A DNA stretch of 64,000 bases from Lachnospiraceae bacterium. Lineage in GTDB: Bacteria; Bacillota; Clostridia; Lachnospirales; Lachnospiraceae. The notes beneath the pieces are model-generated. The model was not told where the DNA came from. It was given only the letters and a program-made list of their open reading frames with translations, and did not search any database. Below, piece by piece: positions 36,562-45,710 of this stretch. Made by a program: the position numbers and the translations under genes. The stretch's first letter is position 1. Every line of letters starts with the position of its first letter. The stretch spans positions 853,280 through 917,279 of the forward strand of contig JAKVNF010000003.1 of NCBI GenBank assembly GCA_022483465.1, written 5' to 3'.

Positions 36562-38154
36562 ATGAGTAATTTAGCAGAAGAAATCGGCAGACGGCGGACC
36601 TTCGCGATCATCTCGCACCCCGATGCCGGCAAGACCACCCTGACAGAGAAGTTTCTCCTCTACGGCGGTGCCATCAACACCGCAGGCTCCGTCAAGGGCA
36701 AGGCGACCGCAAAGCATGCGGTCTCCGACTGGATGGAGATCGAGAAACAGCGTGGTATCTCCGTCACCAGCTCGGTGCTGCAGTTCGCCTACGGCGGCTG
36801 CTGCATCAACATCCTGGACACCCCCGGCCACCAGGACTTCTCCGAGGATACCTATCGGACCCTGATGGCAGCGGACTCGGCGGTCATGGTGATCGACGGC
36901 TCCAAGGGCGTTGAGGCACAGACCAAGAAGCTCTTCAAGGTCTGCACCATGCGCCACATCCCGATCTTCACCTTCATCAACAAGATGGACCGGGACGCGC
37001 TGGACACCTTTGACCTTCTCGACGACATCGAGACAAACCTCGGCATCGACACCTGCCCCATCAACTGGCCCATCGGCTCCGGAAAGGACTTCAAGGGCAT
37101 CTACGACCGGAAGTCCCAGAACATCATCCAGTACGCGGACACCTTAAAGGGCACCAAGGAGGGCACGGAGACCGACATCCCGATGTCCGACACCGACGCC
37201 GTCCTCGCCCACATCGGGGAGAGCGCCTACGAAAAGCTGAAGGAGGAGTCGGAGCTGCTCGACGGCGCCGCGGTCCCCTTTGACCTGGAGGCGGTGCAGA
37301 AGGGACAGCTGACCCCGGTGTTCTTTGGATCCGCCCTGCAGAACTTCGGCGTCGAGATCTTCCTGAAGGCCTTCCTGGAGATGGCCCTGCCCCCGACGGC
37401 CCGCATGTCCGACCACGGCCTGATCGACCCGGTGGAGCACCGCTTCTCCGCCTTCGTCTTCAAGATCCAGGCAAACATGAACAAGGCACACCGGGACCGG
37501 GTCGCCTTCATGCGCATCTGCTCCGGCAAGTACGAGGCGGGCATGGAGGTGCGCCACGTCCAGTCCGGCCGCATCCAGCGCCTCTCCCAGCCTCAGCAGC
37601 TGATGGCAGAGGAGCGCAAGATCCTCTCCGAGGCCTATGCCGGCGACATCATGGGCGTCTTCGATCCGGGCATCTACGCGATCGGCGACACGATCTGCAT
37701 GCCGGATGAGAATTTCCGCTATGAGGGCATCCCCACCTTCGCCCCGGAGCACTTCGCAAGGGTGCGCCAGGTGGATACGATGAAGCGGGATCAGTTCGTC
37801 AAGGGCATCCGCCAGATCGCCCAGGAGGGCGCCATCCAGGTCTTCCAGGAGTACAACACCGGCATGGAGGAGATCATCGCAGGCGTCGTCGGCGTGCTGC
37901 AGTTTGATGTCCTGAAGTTCCGTCTGCAGAACGAGTACAACGTGGAGATCAATCTGGAGATGCTGCCCTATGAGCACATCCGCTGGATCACGAAGTGCGA
38001 AGGCGATGTGAAGCACATCACGGGAACCACGGACATGAAGCTGGTCAAGGACATGAAGGACCGGCCGCTCCTTCTGTTCGTGAACCCCTGGAGCCCCCAG
38101 ATGGTGCTGGACCGGAACAAGGGTCTGGAGCTGCAGGAATTCTCAAAGAATTAA
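36562..38154 (+). CDS. prfC: peptide chain release factor 3
   Basis: Translational GTPase that recycles release factors 1 and 2 after termination. The 530-residue product carries the G1 loop SHPDAGKTTLTEK, a G2 region with RGISVTSSV, G3 DTPGHQDF and G4 NKMD. The RF3-specific insertion KAVEAQTKKL-like region (GVEAQTKKLFKVC) supports RF3 over EF-G. AAGAGGAAAG precedes the start. No terminator with a T-run follows. Confidence 0.95.
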   Translation: MSNLAEEIGRRRTFAIISHPDAGKTTLTEKFLLYGGAINTAGSVKGKATAKHAVSDWMEIEKQRGISVTSSVLQFAYGGCCINILDTPGHQDFSEDTYRTLMAADSAVMVIDGSKGVEAQTKKLFKVCTMRHIPIFTFINKMDRDALDTFDLLDDIETNLGIDTCPINWPIGSGKDFKGIYDRKSQNIIQYADTLKGTKEGTETDIPMSDTDAVLAHIGESAYEKLKEESELLDGAAVPFDLEAVQKGQLTPVFFGSALQNFGVEIFLKAFLEMALPPTARMSDHGLIDPVEHRFSAFVFKIQANMNKAHRDRVAFMRICSGKYEAGMEVRHVQSGRIQRLSQPQQLMAEERKILSEAYAGDIMGVFDPGIYAIGDTICMPDENFRYEGIPTFAPEHFARVRQVDTMKRDQFVKGIRQIAQEGAIQVFQEYNTGMEEIIAGVVGVLQFDVLKFRLQNEYNVEINLEMLPYEHIRWITKCEGDVKHITGTTDMKLVKDMKDRPLLLFVNPWSPQMVLDRNKGLELQEFSKN

Positions 38155-38185
38155 TTTCGCATCGTAGGCAAAGGCGGGCAAATCT

Positions 38186-38193
38186 GCTAAAAT
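38186..38193 (+). promoter_or_regulatory. extended -10 promoter for the Asp23-nusB operon
   Basis: TGCTAAAAT (about 38186-38193) lies about 60 bases before the Asp23 gene; the -35 is weak. The GC hairpin GCCGCCGG/CCGGCGGC (38201-38220), with no T-run, would start the leader. Confidence 0.5.
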
Positions 38194-38254
38194 GTTCACA
38201 GCCGCCGGTCCCCCGGCGGCTCCCACACTTGCAACCAGTTAAGGAGGAACTTCC

Positions 38255-38656
38255 ATGGCTGAGAAGGAACAGACGGCTGCGGAGAACCGGGAACACGACA
38301 TTGACATCGGAACCGTCCGCATCGCGGACGACGTGGTTGCGATGATCGCAGGATATGCAGCACAGGAGGTGGACGGGGTCGCCGAGATGGCCGGCACCTC
38401 CACCCAGAGATTTTTCGGCAAATCGGCGCCCAAGCGCCCCACCCAGGGTGTGCGGGTAGAAGTGGCAGACGGCCAGGTCCGGGCGGATCTCTCCGTCATC
38501 ATGGACTACGGCTTCAACATCCCCGCCACCAGCAGCAAGGTGCAGGCCCGGGTCAAGCAGGCCATTGAGAACATGACCGGCCTCTCCGTGGCGGACGTCA
38601 ACGTGCGCATCGCGGGCATCAAGATGCCGGAAAACCAGGAAGACAAGGACAACTGA
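38255..38656 (+). CDS. Asp23/Gls24 family envelope stress response protein
   Basis: A 133-residue protein of the Asp23 family (YloU/AmaP-type), linked in Gram-positive bacteria to alkaline shock and cell-envelope homeostasis. Characteristic segments are [24 protein letters not shown] (first part [10 protein letters not shown]), [17 protein letters not shown] and [14 protein letters not shown]. The N-terminal 20 residues are charged. AAGGAGGA precedes the start. The gene directly precedes nusB, a common Firmicutes order. Confidence 0.92.
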   Translation: MAEKEQTAAENREHDIDIGTVRIADDVVAMIAGYAAQEVDGVAEMAGTSTQRFFGKSAPKRPTQGVRVEVADGQVRADLSVIMDYGFNIPATSSKVQARVKQAIENMTGLSVADVNVRIAGIKMPENQEDKDN

Positions 38657-38663
38657 GAGATCT

Positions 38664-39092
38664 ATGAAAAGAAGCAGCATGCGGGAGCAGGTCTTCAAGA
38701 TCCTGTTCCGCCTGGAATTCAACAGCGTGGACGAGCTGCCGCAGCAGGAGGACCTGTTCTTCAGCAGCGGCGACTTCACGGCCACAGACAAGGACCGCGC
38801 TTACATCACCGACAAAGTCAACCGGATCGTGGCAAAACTCCCCGACATCGACCGGGAGCTCTCCGAGAAGATGAAGGGCTGGACCCTGGAGCGGGTGGGG
38901 CGCGTGGAGCTCGCCATCCTGCGGCTCGGGGTCTACGAGATCCGCTATGATGACGACATTCCCGAGGGCGTTGCCATCTCGGAGGCGGTGGAGCTGGCAA
39001 AGAAGTTTGGCTCGGACAATTCCGGAGCGTTCGTCAACGGCGTTCTGGCCAAGTTCACAGCCGGAAAGGCGCAGCCGGATGCCGGCCAGTAA
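38664..39092 (+). CDS. nusB: transcription antitermination factor NusB
   Basis: RNA-binding helical protein that joins NusE (S10) at boxA to prevent premature termination in rRNA operons. It has 142 residues. The N-terminal [13 protein letters not shown] and C-terminal [20 protein letters not shown] with [20 protein letters not shown] are NusB hallmarks. The end overlaps the xseA start by 14 bases. It follows the Asp23 gene by 7 bases. Confidence 0.95.
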   Translation: MKRSSMREQVFKILFRLEFNSVDELPQQEDLFFSSGDFTATDKDRAYITDKVNRIVAKLPDIDRELSEKMKGWTLERVGRVELAILRLGVYEIRYDDDIPEGVAISEAVELAKKFGSDNSGAFVNGVLAKFTAGKAQPDAGQ

Positions 39093-40401
39093 GAGCAGGG
39101 TGTTCTCCGTGGGGCAGGTCAATGCCTACCTGCGGAATCTCTTTTCCTCGGACTACCTGCTCCGGAATCTCTGCGTCCGCGGAGAGGTCAGCAACCTGAA
39201 GTACCACAGCTCCGGACATATCTATTTCACACTCAAGGACGCCTCTGGGACACTGTCCTGCATCATGTTTGCAGGGAGTGTGTCAAGAGGCCTTTCTTTT
39301 CGTATGCACGAGGGGGACGAGGTCCTGGTGACCGGCAGCATCACCGTCTGGGAAAAGGGCGGCACCTACCAGCTCTACGCCGCGCGGATCGAGCGGGCGG
39401 GAGCCGGAGAGCTGAACGAGCGGTACGAGGCCCTGAAGAAAAAGCTCGAGGAGATGGGCCTCTTCTCCGAGGTCTACAAGCAGCCGATCCCCCGATACAT
39501 CCGAAGACTCGGCGTGGTGACCGCCCCCACCGGCGCCGCCATCCGGGACATCATCAACATCGCGACACGGCGCAACCCCTTTGTGCAGATCATCCTGTAC
39601 CCCGCACTGGTGCAGGGAGACGGCGCCAAGGAGAGCATCTGCCGGGGCATCCGGGCCCTGGACCGGCTCGGCGAGATCCATCCGGACGAAAAGGTCGATG
39701 TCATCCTGATCGGCCGCGGCGGCGGCTCCCTGGAGGACCTCTGGGCCTTCAACGAGGAGGAGGTCGCCCAGGCGGTCTTTGACTGCAGAACCCCCATCAT
39801 CAGCGCGGTGGGCCATGAGACCGACACCGTGATCACCGACTACGTGGCGGACCTGCGGGCCCCGACCCCGTCGGCGGGGGCCGAGCTGGCGGTCTTTGAC
39901 CTTGCCCGCTATCTGCAGGACGTGTCCGGGTACGAGACCCGCCTCACCGCAAAGATGAAGGAAAAGATCCTCCGGGCGCGGGGGAATCTGTCCCTGTGCC
40001 AGAACCGGCTTCTTGCCCTCTCGCCCAAGTCTCGGGTGGAGCGCATGCGGGGGAATCTGGAGCGCCTCTCGGAGAAGCTCTCCGCCGACATGCAGAACGC
40101 GCTTCTCTATGCAAAGCAGGAGCTCCTCGTGGAGGACCGGCTCCGGCAGGCAATGGAGCGGACCCTCCTTGCAAGGCAGCACGAGCTGGAGCTTCTGGCA
40201 GGGCGCCTCGAGGGCGTATCGCCCTTAAAGCGCCTCTCCGGGGGCTACGCCTTCGTGGAGAATGAACAGGGCCAGGCGCTAAAGAGCATCCGGGACATCG
40301 CCCCGGGGGAGCACATCCAGGTCCACGTCAAGGACGGAACCGTGCACGCTCTGGCAGAGCGCGTGGAGGAGAGCCCCGCAGCAGACGGGGCGCAGCAGTA
40401 A
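39079..40401 (+). CDS. xseA: exodeoxyribonuclease VII large subunit
   Basis: Catalytic subunit of the exonuclease that degrades single-stranded DNA in both directions. It opens [20 protein letters not shown], the start of the OB-fold domain. The catalytic core has [33 protein letters not shown] and [28 protein letters not shown], all standard. A coiled-coil region follows at about 280-390. ATG 39079 overlaps nusB by 14 bases and gives 440 residues; a longer frame running back into nusB is not credible. xseB follows. Confidence 0.95.
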   Translation: MPASKSRVFSVGQVNAYLRNLFSSDYLLRNLCVRGEVSNLKYHSSGHIYFTLKDASGTLSCIMFAGSVSRGLSFRMHEGDEVLVTGSITVWEKGGTYQLYAARIERAGAGELNERYEALKKKLEEMGLFSEVYKQPIPRYIRRLGVVTAPTGAAIRDIINIATRRNPFVQIILYPALVQGDGAKESICRGIRALDRLGEIHPDEKVDVILIGRGGGSLEDLWAFNEEEVAQAVFDCRTPIISAVGHETDTVITDYVADLRAPTPSAGAELAVFDLARYLQDVSGYETRLTAKMKEKILRARGNLSLCQNRLLALSPKSRVERMRGNLERLSEKLSADMQNALLYAKQELLVEDRLRQAMERTLLARQHELELLAGRLEGVSPLKRLSGGYAFVENEQGQALKSIRDIAPGEHIQVHVKDGTVHALAERVEESPAADGAQQ

Positions 40402-40443
40402 CCGGAATCAGTTTGGGCCGCCTTGCGGCCGGGAAGAAGCAAG

Positions 40444-40677
40444 ATGGCAGAAGAGAAGACAAAACCCAAGGAAGACGAGCGCTCTGTGGAGGAGATGTTT
40501 CAGGAGCTCAACCAGCTCCTTGCCGCCATGGAGGACGAAAACGCCACCCTGGAGCAGAGCTTTGCCAACTACGAGAAGGGCATGAAGCTCGTACAGGCCT
40601 GCAAGGCGCGGATCGACGGGGTGGAGAAGAAGGTGCAGCTGCTCTCCTCCGATGGGACGCTGCAGGATTTCACATAA
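40444..40677 (+). CDS. xseB: exodeoxyribonuclease VII small subunit
   Basis: A 77-residue helical subunit that binds XseA. SVEEMFQELNQLLAAMEDEN, LEQSFANYEKGMKLVQAC and LDG-type RIDGVEKKVQLL match the family. ATG 40444 is chosen; an in-frame TTG at 40423 is possible but would extend beyond the usual length. Only a weak GAAG ribosome site is visible. It lies between xseA and ispA. Confidence 0.92.
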   Translation: MAEEKTKPKEDERSVEEMFQELNQLLAAMEDENATLEQSFANYEKGMKLVQACKARIDGVEKKVQLLSSDGTLQDFT

Positions 40678-40699
40678 AACAAAGGGGGACAGGGACGAA

Positions 40700-41611
40700 A
40701 TGGACGAGAAGGCATTCCAGGAAGCGCTCCGGGAGCGGACAAAATACTGTGACAGCATCGTGGAGAAGTGGCTCCCCCGGCCTAAGAGCTATGAGAAGGA
40801 AGTGATCGGGGCAGCCAATTACAGCGTGCTGGCGGGGGGAAAGCGCCTGCGCCCGCTGATCATGGAGGAGACCGGCAGGATGTACTGCGGCCGGGCAAAT
40901 CTGCGGGAGCCGTTCCTTGCGGCGATCGAGATGATCCACACCTATTCCCTGATTCACGACGACCTGCCGGCCATGGACAACGACACCCTGCGCCGGGGAA
41001 AGAAGACCACCTGGGCGGTGTACGGGGAGGGCATGGCCGTGATCGCCGGGGACGGGCTGCTCAACTACGCCTACGAGACGGCCCTGCGGGCCTTTGACCT
41101 GGCCGACGACGAGGAGGCGCCGCGGGTGGTGCACGCCCTGCGGGTCCTCGCGAAGAACGCCGGCTTCTTCGGCATGGTGGGCGGCCAGTGTGCAGACCTG
41201 CTCGCCGAGAAGCGCCCGGCGGGAGAGGTGAAGGACGACCTGCTCACCTACATCCACGAGAACAAGACCGCGGCCATGATCCGCTCCGCCTTCCAGATCG
41301 GGGCGATCCTGGCCGGTGCGCCGGAGGACGACGTGATCGCCCTCGGCGGCATCGCCGACGATGTGGGCCTTGCCTTCCAGATCCAGGACGACATCCTGGA
41401 CGTGGAGGGGGATGCGGGGACCCTGGGCAAGTCGATCGGCAAAGATCGGGCCGAGGGGAAGGCGACCTATGTCACCCTCCACGGCCTCGACGGCGCAAAG
41501 ACCCGGGTGGAGGAGCTCACCGGGGACGCCCTGCGGCGCCTGGACAAGCTCTCAGAGACCAGTGACTTTCTCCGCACCCTGGTCGAACACCTGATGACCA
41601 GAACCCGCTGA
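40700..41611 (+). CDS. ispA: farnesyl diphosphate synthase-type polyprenyl synthetase
   Basis: Condenses isopentenyl and allylic diphosphates to make C10-C15 prenyl diphosphates. The 303-residue product has the first aspartate-rich motif IHDDLPAMDND (about 88-98) and the second IQDDILDVEG (about 230-239). VLAGGKRLRPLI lies near the N-terminus. The start at 40700 follows GGGGGACAGGG. It is in the usual xseB-ispA-dxs order, putting it in isoprenoid synthesis with the next gene. Confidence 0.94.
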   Translation: MDEKAFQEALRERTKYCDSIVEKWLPRPKSYEKEVIGAANYSVLAGGKRLRPLIMEETGRMYCGRANLREPFLAAIEMIHTYSLIHDDLPAMDNDTLRRGKKTTWAVYGEGMAVIAGDGLLNYAYETALRAFDLADDEEAPRVVHALRVLAKNAGFFGMVGGQCADLLAEKRPAGEVKDDLLTYIHENKTAAMIRSAFQIGAILAGAPEDDVIALGGIADDVGLAFQIQDDILDVEGDAGTLGKSIGKDRAEGKATYVTLHGLDGAKTRVEELTGDALRRLDKLSETSDFLRTLVEHLMTRTR

Positions 41612-41629
41612 GGGGATGGAGTTGCAGGA

Positions 41630-43492
41630 ATGGAAAAACTTCTTGACAGGATCAACCGGACTGGGGATATCAAAAAGATCCCCCCGGAACAATATGCCGC
41701 GCTGGCAGAGGAGATCCGGACCTTTCTCATCGACCATGTCTCCCAGACCGGCGGACACCTTGCCAGCAATCTGGGCACCGTGGAGCTGACCATGGGTCTG
41801 CACCTGGCGCTGGACCTGCCCCGGGATCAGATCATCTGGGACGTGGGACACCAGTCCTACACCCACAAGCTCCTGACCGGACGCAAGGAGGGCTTTGACA
41901 CCCTGCGCCAGTACCACGGGATGTCGGGCTTCCCCAAGCGCTCCGAATCGGACTGCGACAGCTTTGACACAGGGCATGCCTCCAACTCGATCTCGGCAGG
42001 GCTGGGCCTCGTGCGCGCCCGGGATCTGCAGGGCGGCACCCAGACCATCGTCTCCGTCATCGGAGACGGCGCCCTGACCGGCGGCCTTGCCTACGAGGGC
42101 CTCAACAACGCTGCCCAGCTCAAGACCAACTTCATCATCATCCTCAATGACAACAACCGCTCGATCTCTGAGAACGTGGGCGGCATGCACCAGTACCTGA
42201 ATGAGGTCCGCTCCTCCAACGCCTACCTGGATTTTCGGGAGAAGGTCTACCAGTCCCTGAAGGAGAACCCCCGGGCCATGGAACGGGTGCGCCGGGCGAA
42301 GAACCTCGTGAAGAGCCTCTTCGTGCCGGGCATGCTCTTTGAGAACCTGGGCATCACCTATCTGGGGCCCATCGACGGCCACGACGTGCTGGCGGTGAAG
42401 AAGGCGGTGCAGGATGCCAAGAACATCCGCAAGGCCGTGATCGTGCACGTTTGCACGAAGAAGGGCTACGGGTATCTGCCCGCGGAGAAGCACCCCGCGC
42501 GGTTCCACGGCACCGTCCCCTTTGAGATCGAGAACGGCCTGCCCAAGACCGGGAGCAAGGTGGGGTACACCGACGTGTTCTCCACGGTCATGATCAAGAT
42601 GGCCCAGCGGGATCCGAAGGTGGTGGCAATCACCGCCGCCATGGCGGACGGCGTGGGATTAAAGCGCTTCCGCAACATCTACCCGGACCGGTTCTTTGAC
42701 GTGGGCATCGCCGAGGAGCACGCGGTGACCTTTGCCGCGGGCCTTGCCCAGGGCGGCATGAAGCCCGTGGTGGCCATCTACTCGACCTTCCTGCAGCGGG
42801 CCTACGACGAGATCACCGAGGACGTGTGCATGCAGGACCTGCCGGTGGTCTTTGCGATCGACCGGGCGGGCCTTGTAGGGGCCGACGGGGCCACCCACCA
42901 GGGAATCTATGACTACTCCTACCTCTCCGCCATCCCAAACATGGTCATCTGTGCCCCGAAGAACAAGTGGGGCGTCAGCGACCTGATCAAGTTCGGACTG
43001 TCCTACGGGCACCCGATCGCGATCCGCTATCCCCGGGGCGCTGCCTGGGAGGGATATCCGGAGCTGCGCACCCCGGTGGAGCTGGGAAAGAGCGAGCTGA
43101 TGGAGCAGGGGAGCGACGTGCTCCTGTTTGCAGCCGGCAGCATGGTGGAGACCGCGGCGAAGGTCCGGGAGGACCTTCTGCCGGAGGGGATCTCCTGCAC
43201 GCTGGTCAACGCCAGGTTCATCCGCCCCTTTGACACCGAGATGTTAAACAAGCAGCTGCCCAACCACCGGCTCCTGGTCACCCTCGAGGAGAACGTGAAG
43301 AGCGGCGGCTTTGGCGAGCATGTGGAGGCCTGGGTGCTGGAGCACTTCCCCGGCTACCGGGTGATTCCCGTCGCCATCCCCGACCGGTTTGTGGAGCAGG
43401 GGAGTGTGGACCTGCTGAAGAAAGAGGTCGGCATCGACGCGGAGAGCATCGAGAAGAGGATCCGCGCCGCACTCGAAAAGGAGCCGGAATGA
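41630..43492 (+). CDS. dxs: 1-deoxy-D-xylulose-5-phosphate synthase
   Basis: Thiamine-diphosphate enzyme joining pyruvate and glyceraldehyde 3-phosphate, the first step of the non-mevalonate isoprenoid pathway. The 620-residue product shows GGHLASNLGTVELTMGLH and WDVGHQSYTHKLLTGR. The thiamine-binding motif starts with GDGALTGGLAYEGLNN (about 144), and DVGIAEEHAVTFAAGLA lies in the second domain. It is complete. The stop overlaps the tlyA start by 4 bases. Confidence 0.96.
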   Translation: MEKLLDRINRTGDIKKIPPEQYAALAEEIRTFLIDHVSQTGGHLASNLGTVELTMGLHLALDLPRDQIIWDVGHQSYTHKLLTGRKEGFDTLRQYHGMSGFPKRSESDCDSFDTGHASNSISAGLGLVRARDLQGGTQTIVSVIGDGALTGGLAYEGLNNAAQLKTNFIIILNDNNRSISENVGGMHQYLNEVRSSNAYLDFREKVYQSLKENPRAMERVRRAKNLVKSLFVPGMLFENLGITYLGPIDGHDVLAVKKAVQDAKNIRKAVIVHVCTKKGYGYLPAEKHPARFHGTVPFEIENGLPKTGSKVGYTDVFSTVMIKMAQRDPKVVAITAAMADGVGLKRFRNIYPDRFFDVGIAEEHAVTFAAGLAQGGMKPVVAIYSTFLQRAYDEITEDVCMQDLPVVFAIDRAGLVGADGATHQGIYDYSYLSAIPNMVICAPKNKWGVSDLIKFGLSYGHPIAIRYPRGAAWEGYPELRTPVELGKSELMEQGSDVLLFAAGSMVETAAKVREDLLPEGISCTLVNARFIRPFDTEMLNKQLPNHRLLVTLEENVKSGGFGEHVEAWVLEHFPGYRVIPVAIPDRFVEQGSVDLLKKEVGIDAESIEKRIRAALEKEPE

Positions 43493-44322
43493 GCAAGACA
43501 AGACTGGACGTCCTCCTCGTGGACCAGGGCTTTGCGCCCTCCCGCGAGAAGGCAAAGATCATGCTGATGTCCGGCATCGTCTACGTCAACGGAAACAAGG
43601 AGGACAAGCCGGGCACCGGCTTTGACCCGGAGAAGGCAAAGATCGAGGTGCGGGGTGAGACCCTCCCCTACGTCTCCCGCGGGGGCCTGAAGCTCGAGAA
43701 GGCCCTCCGGGTCTTTCCGATCTCGCTGTCCGGTCGCACCTGCATGGACATCGGCGCCTCCACTGGGGGCTTTACCGACTGCATGCTGCAAAACGGCGCC
43801 TCCCATGTCTATTCGATCGACGTGGGCTACGGGCAGCTGGACTGGAAGCTTCGGAATGATCCCCGGGTGACCTGCATGGAAAAGACAAACTTCCGCTACC
43901 TCACCCCCGAAGGCATCCCGGGGCAGCTTCCCGACTTTGCCTCCTGCGACGTGTCCTTCATCTCCCTGTCCAAGATCCTGCCGGCGGCGTTTGCCATCCT
44001 GCTGCCGGATGCGGAGATGGTGTGTCTCATCAAGCCCCAGTTCGAGGCGGGGAAGGACCGGGTCGGCAAGAAGGGCGTTGTCCGGGACCCTGCGGTCCAC
44101 CGGGACGTGATCCGGGACACCTTTGCCGCAACCCGGGCGATCGGATTTTCGATCCTTGCCCTCGACTTCTCCCCGATCCGGGGGCCGGAGGGCAACATCG
44201 AGTACCTGATGTATCTGAAAAAGCCGGGGGAGCATGCCCCCGCAGCAAGTGTCATCACCCCGGAGAACGAGGCGGGGTGCATTCAGAAGACGGTCGAGGC
44301 TTCCCATGCCGCATTCGAGTAA
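43489..44322 (+). CDS. tlyA: TlyA-family rRNA methyltransferase
   Basis: Homologues 2'-O-methylate 16S and 23S rRNA cytidines. The 277-residue protein has an N-terminal S4 RNA-binding domain (TRLDVLLVDQGFAPSREKAK). An FtsJ-like methyltransferase domain follows with the SAM loop CMDIGASTGGFTDCML, then SIDVGYGQLDWKLR and CLIKPQFEAG. Genes of this family sit before nadK and argR throughout the Firmicutes, as here. Bacterial TlyA has also been called a haemolysin; that is likely indirect. Confidence 0.93.
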   Translation: MSKTRLDVLLVDQGFAPSREKAKIMLMSGIVYVNGNKEDKPGTGFDPEKAKIEVRGETLPYVSRGGLKLEKALRVFPISLSGRTCMDIGASTGGFTDCMLQNGASHVYSIDVGYGQLDWKLRNDPRVTCMEKTNFRYLTPEGIPGQLPDFASCDVSFISLSKILPAAFAILLPDAEMVCLIKPQFEAGKDRVGKKGVVRDPAVHRDVIRDTFAATRAIGFSILALDFSPIRGPEGNIEYLMYLKKPGEHAPAASVITPENEAGCIQKTVEASHAAFE

Positions 44323-45157
44323 TCCCAACCAGGCCCAGATGGAACACTTCTACATCATTGACAACCAGATGAAAGACCCGGAGGGGCACTTTGCCGCCGA
44401 GGTCGTCAATTTTCTTCGGGGAGAGGGCAAGACCTGCACCCTGGAGGAGGAGAGTGGCGGCAAGGTCCCGCAGGACGCGGACTGCTGCCTGGTTCTGGGG
44501 GGCGACGGCACCGTGCTCCAGGCCTCCCATGCGGTGCTGGGCGAAAACCTCCCCCTTCTTGGCATCAACCTGGGGACGTTGGGGTACCTTGCCCAGATCG
44601 AGAAGAAGGACTGGCAGACCGCGCTCCGGAAGGTCCTTGCCGGGAACTTCACCGTGGAGAAGCGGATGATGCTGGAGGGGACGGTGCCCGGCGGGCGGAC
44701 CGAGTACGCCTTGAATGACGTCGTCTTTGCCCGAAGCGGCGCCCTGCAGATCCTGAACCTGGACGTCTTCGTCAACGGGCAGTTTTTGAACTCGTTCAAC
44801 GCGGACGGCATCATCCTCTCCACCCCGACGGGCTCCACGGCCTACAACCTCTCGGCCGGCGGCCCCATTGTGGAGCCGGGGGCCCAGATGATCGTCATCA
44901 CGCCGATCTGCCCCCACACCCTGAGCACCCGGTCCGTGGTCCTCTCCGCCAGCGACGTGGTGGGAATCCGGATCGGCCGCACCAGCACCGCCCGGGTGCT
45001 GGAGGCGGAGGTCCACTTCGACGGCCACCGCTCGGCGATCCTGCACACGGGGGACCTGGTCACGATCCACCGCTCGGAACGGACCGCCTCGCTGGTTGTC
45101 CTGGAGCAGCGCAGCTTTCTGGAGACGCTGCACCGGAAGATGGCAAACCTGACCTAG
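44306..45157 (+). CDS. nadK: NAD kinase
   Basis: Phosphorylates NAD to NADP. The diagnostic GGDGTVLQASH lies at about residue 60, followed by GINLGTLGYLAQIE, then TPTGSTAYNLSAGGPIV in the C-terminal domain. ATG 44306 overlaps the tlyA end and has GAGG upstream. ATG 44339 would give a shorter protein beginning MEHFYIIDN, closer to the family norm but with no ribosome site, so the start is uncertain. Confidence 0.92.
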   Translation: MPHSSNPNQAQMEHFYIIDNQMKDPEGHFAAEVVNFLRGEGKTCTLEEESGGKVPQDADCCLVLGGDGTVLQASHAVLGENLPLLGINLGTLGYLAQIEKKDWQTALRKVLAGNFTVEKRMMLEGTVPGGRTEYALNDVVFARSGALQILNLDVFVNGQFLNSFNADGIILSTPTGSTAYNLSAGGPIVEPGAQMIVITPICPHTLSTRSVVLSASDVVGIRIGRTSTARVLEAEVHFDGHRSAILHTGDLVTIHRSERTASLVVLEQRSFLETLHRKMANLT

Positions 45158-45173
45158 ACGAAAGGAGGCGAAG

Positions 45174-45677
45174 ATGCCCGGAAAAGCCAAACGCCTCCAG
45201 AGAATTCTGGAGATCATAGAAGCGCGCCCCATCGAGACCCAGGATGACCTGTGCCGCGCCCTGCGGGAGGACGGGTACGAGATCACCCAGGCCACGGTGT
45301 CCCGGGACGTGCGGGAGCTGGGACTCTCCAAGCGCCTGCGCCCCGACGGGCGCCTGTGCTACTCCTCCTACAGCGAGGAGGATGTGCGCACCCGGAACAA
45401 GTTCATCCGGGTCATCCGGGACGCCCTGGTCTCCATGGACACCGCCGGAAACCTTTTGATCGTCCGCACGATCTCGGGGATGGCGATGGCGGCGGCCGCT
45501 GCCATCGACTCCCAGAAGTTCGAGGACGTGGTGGGGTGCATCGCCGGGGACGACACGATCTTTGTCGCCATGAAGGAGCCCCGGGAGACCAAAGAACTCA
45601 TGGAGAAGATCCGCCGCCTTGTGGGGGAGGAAACGCCCCCCGGGGCGGATCCCAGTCAAAAGCAGCCGAAACGATAA
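45174..45677 (+). CDS. argR: arginine repressor
   Basis: Hexameric arginine-dependent regulator of arginine genes. The 167-residue product has the N-terminal winged helix with YEITQATVSRDVRELGLSKR and a C-terminal oligomerisation and arginine-binding domain (about 85-150, DTAGNLLIVRTISGMAMAAA, GCIAGDDTIFVAM). AAAGGAGG precedes the start. The position before recN is conserved in Firmicutes. The C-terminal Pro/Gln tail is somewhat extended. Confidence 0.95.
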   Translation: MPGKAKRLQRILEIIEARPIETQDDLCRALREDGYEITQATVSRDVRELGLSKRLRPDGRLCYSSYSEEDVRTRNKFIRVIRDALVSMDTAGNLLIVRTISGMAMAAAAAIDSQKFEDVVGCIAGDDTIFVAMKEPRETKELMEKIRRLVGEETPPGADPSQKQPKR

Positions 45678-45710
45678 CCTGTCTTTGCCCCGGAAGTGCA
45701 AAGGAGAAGT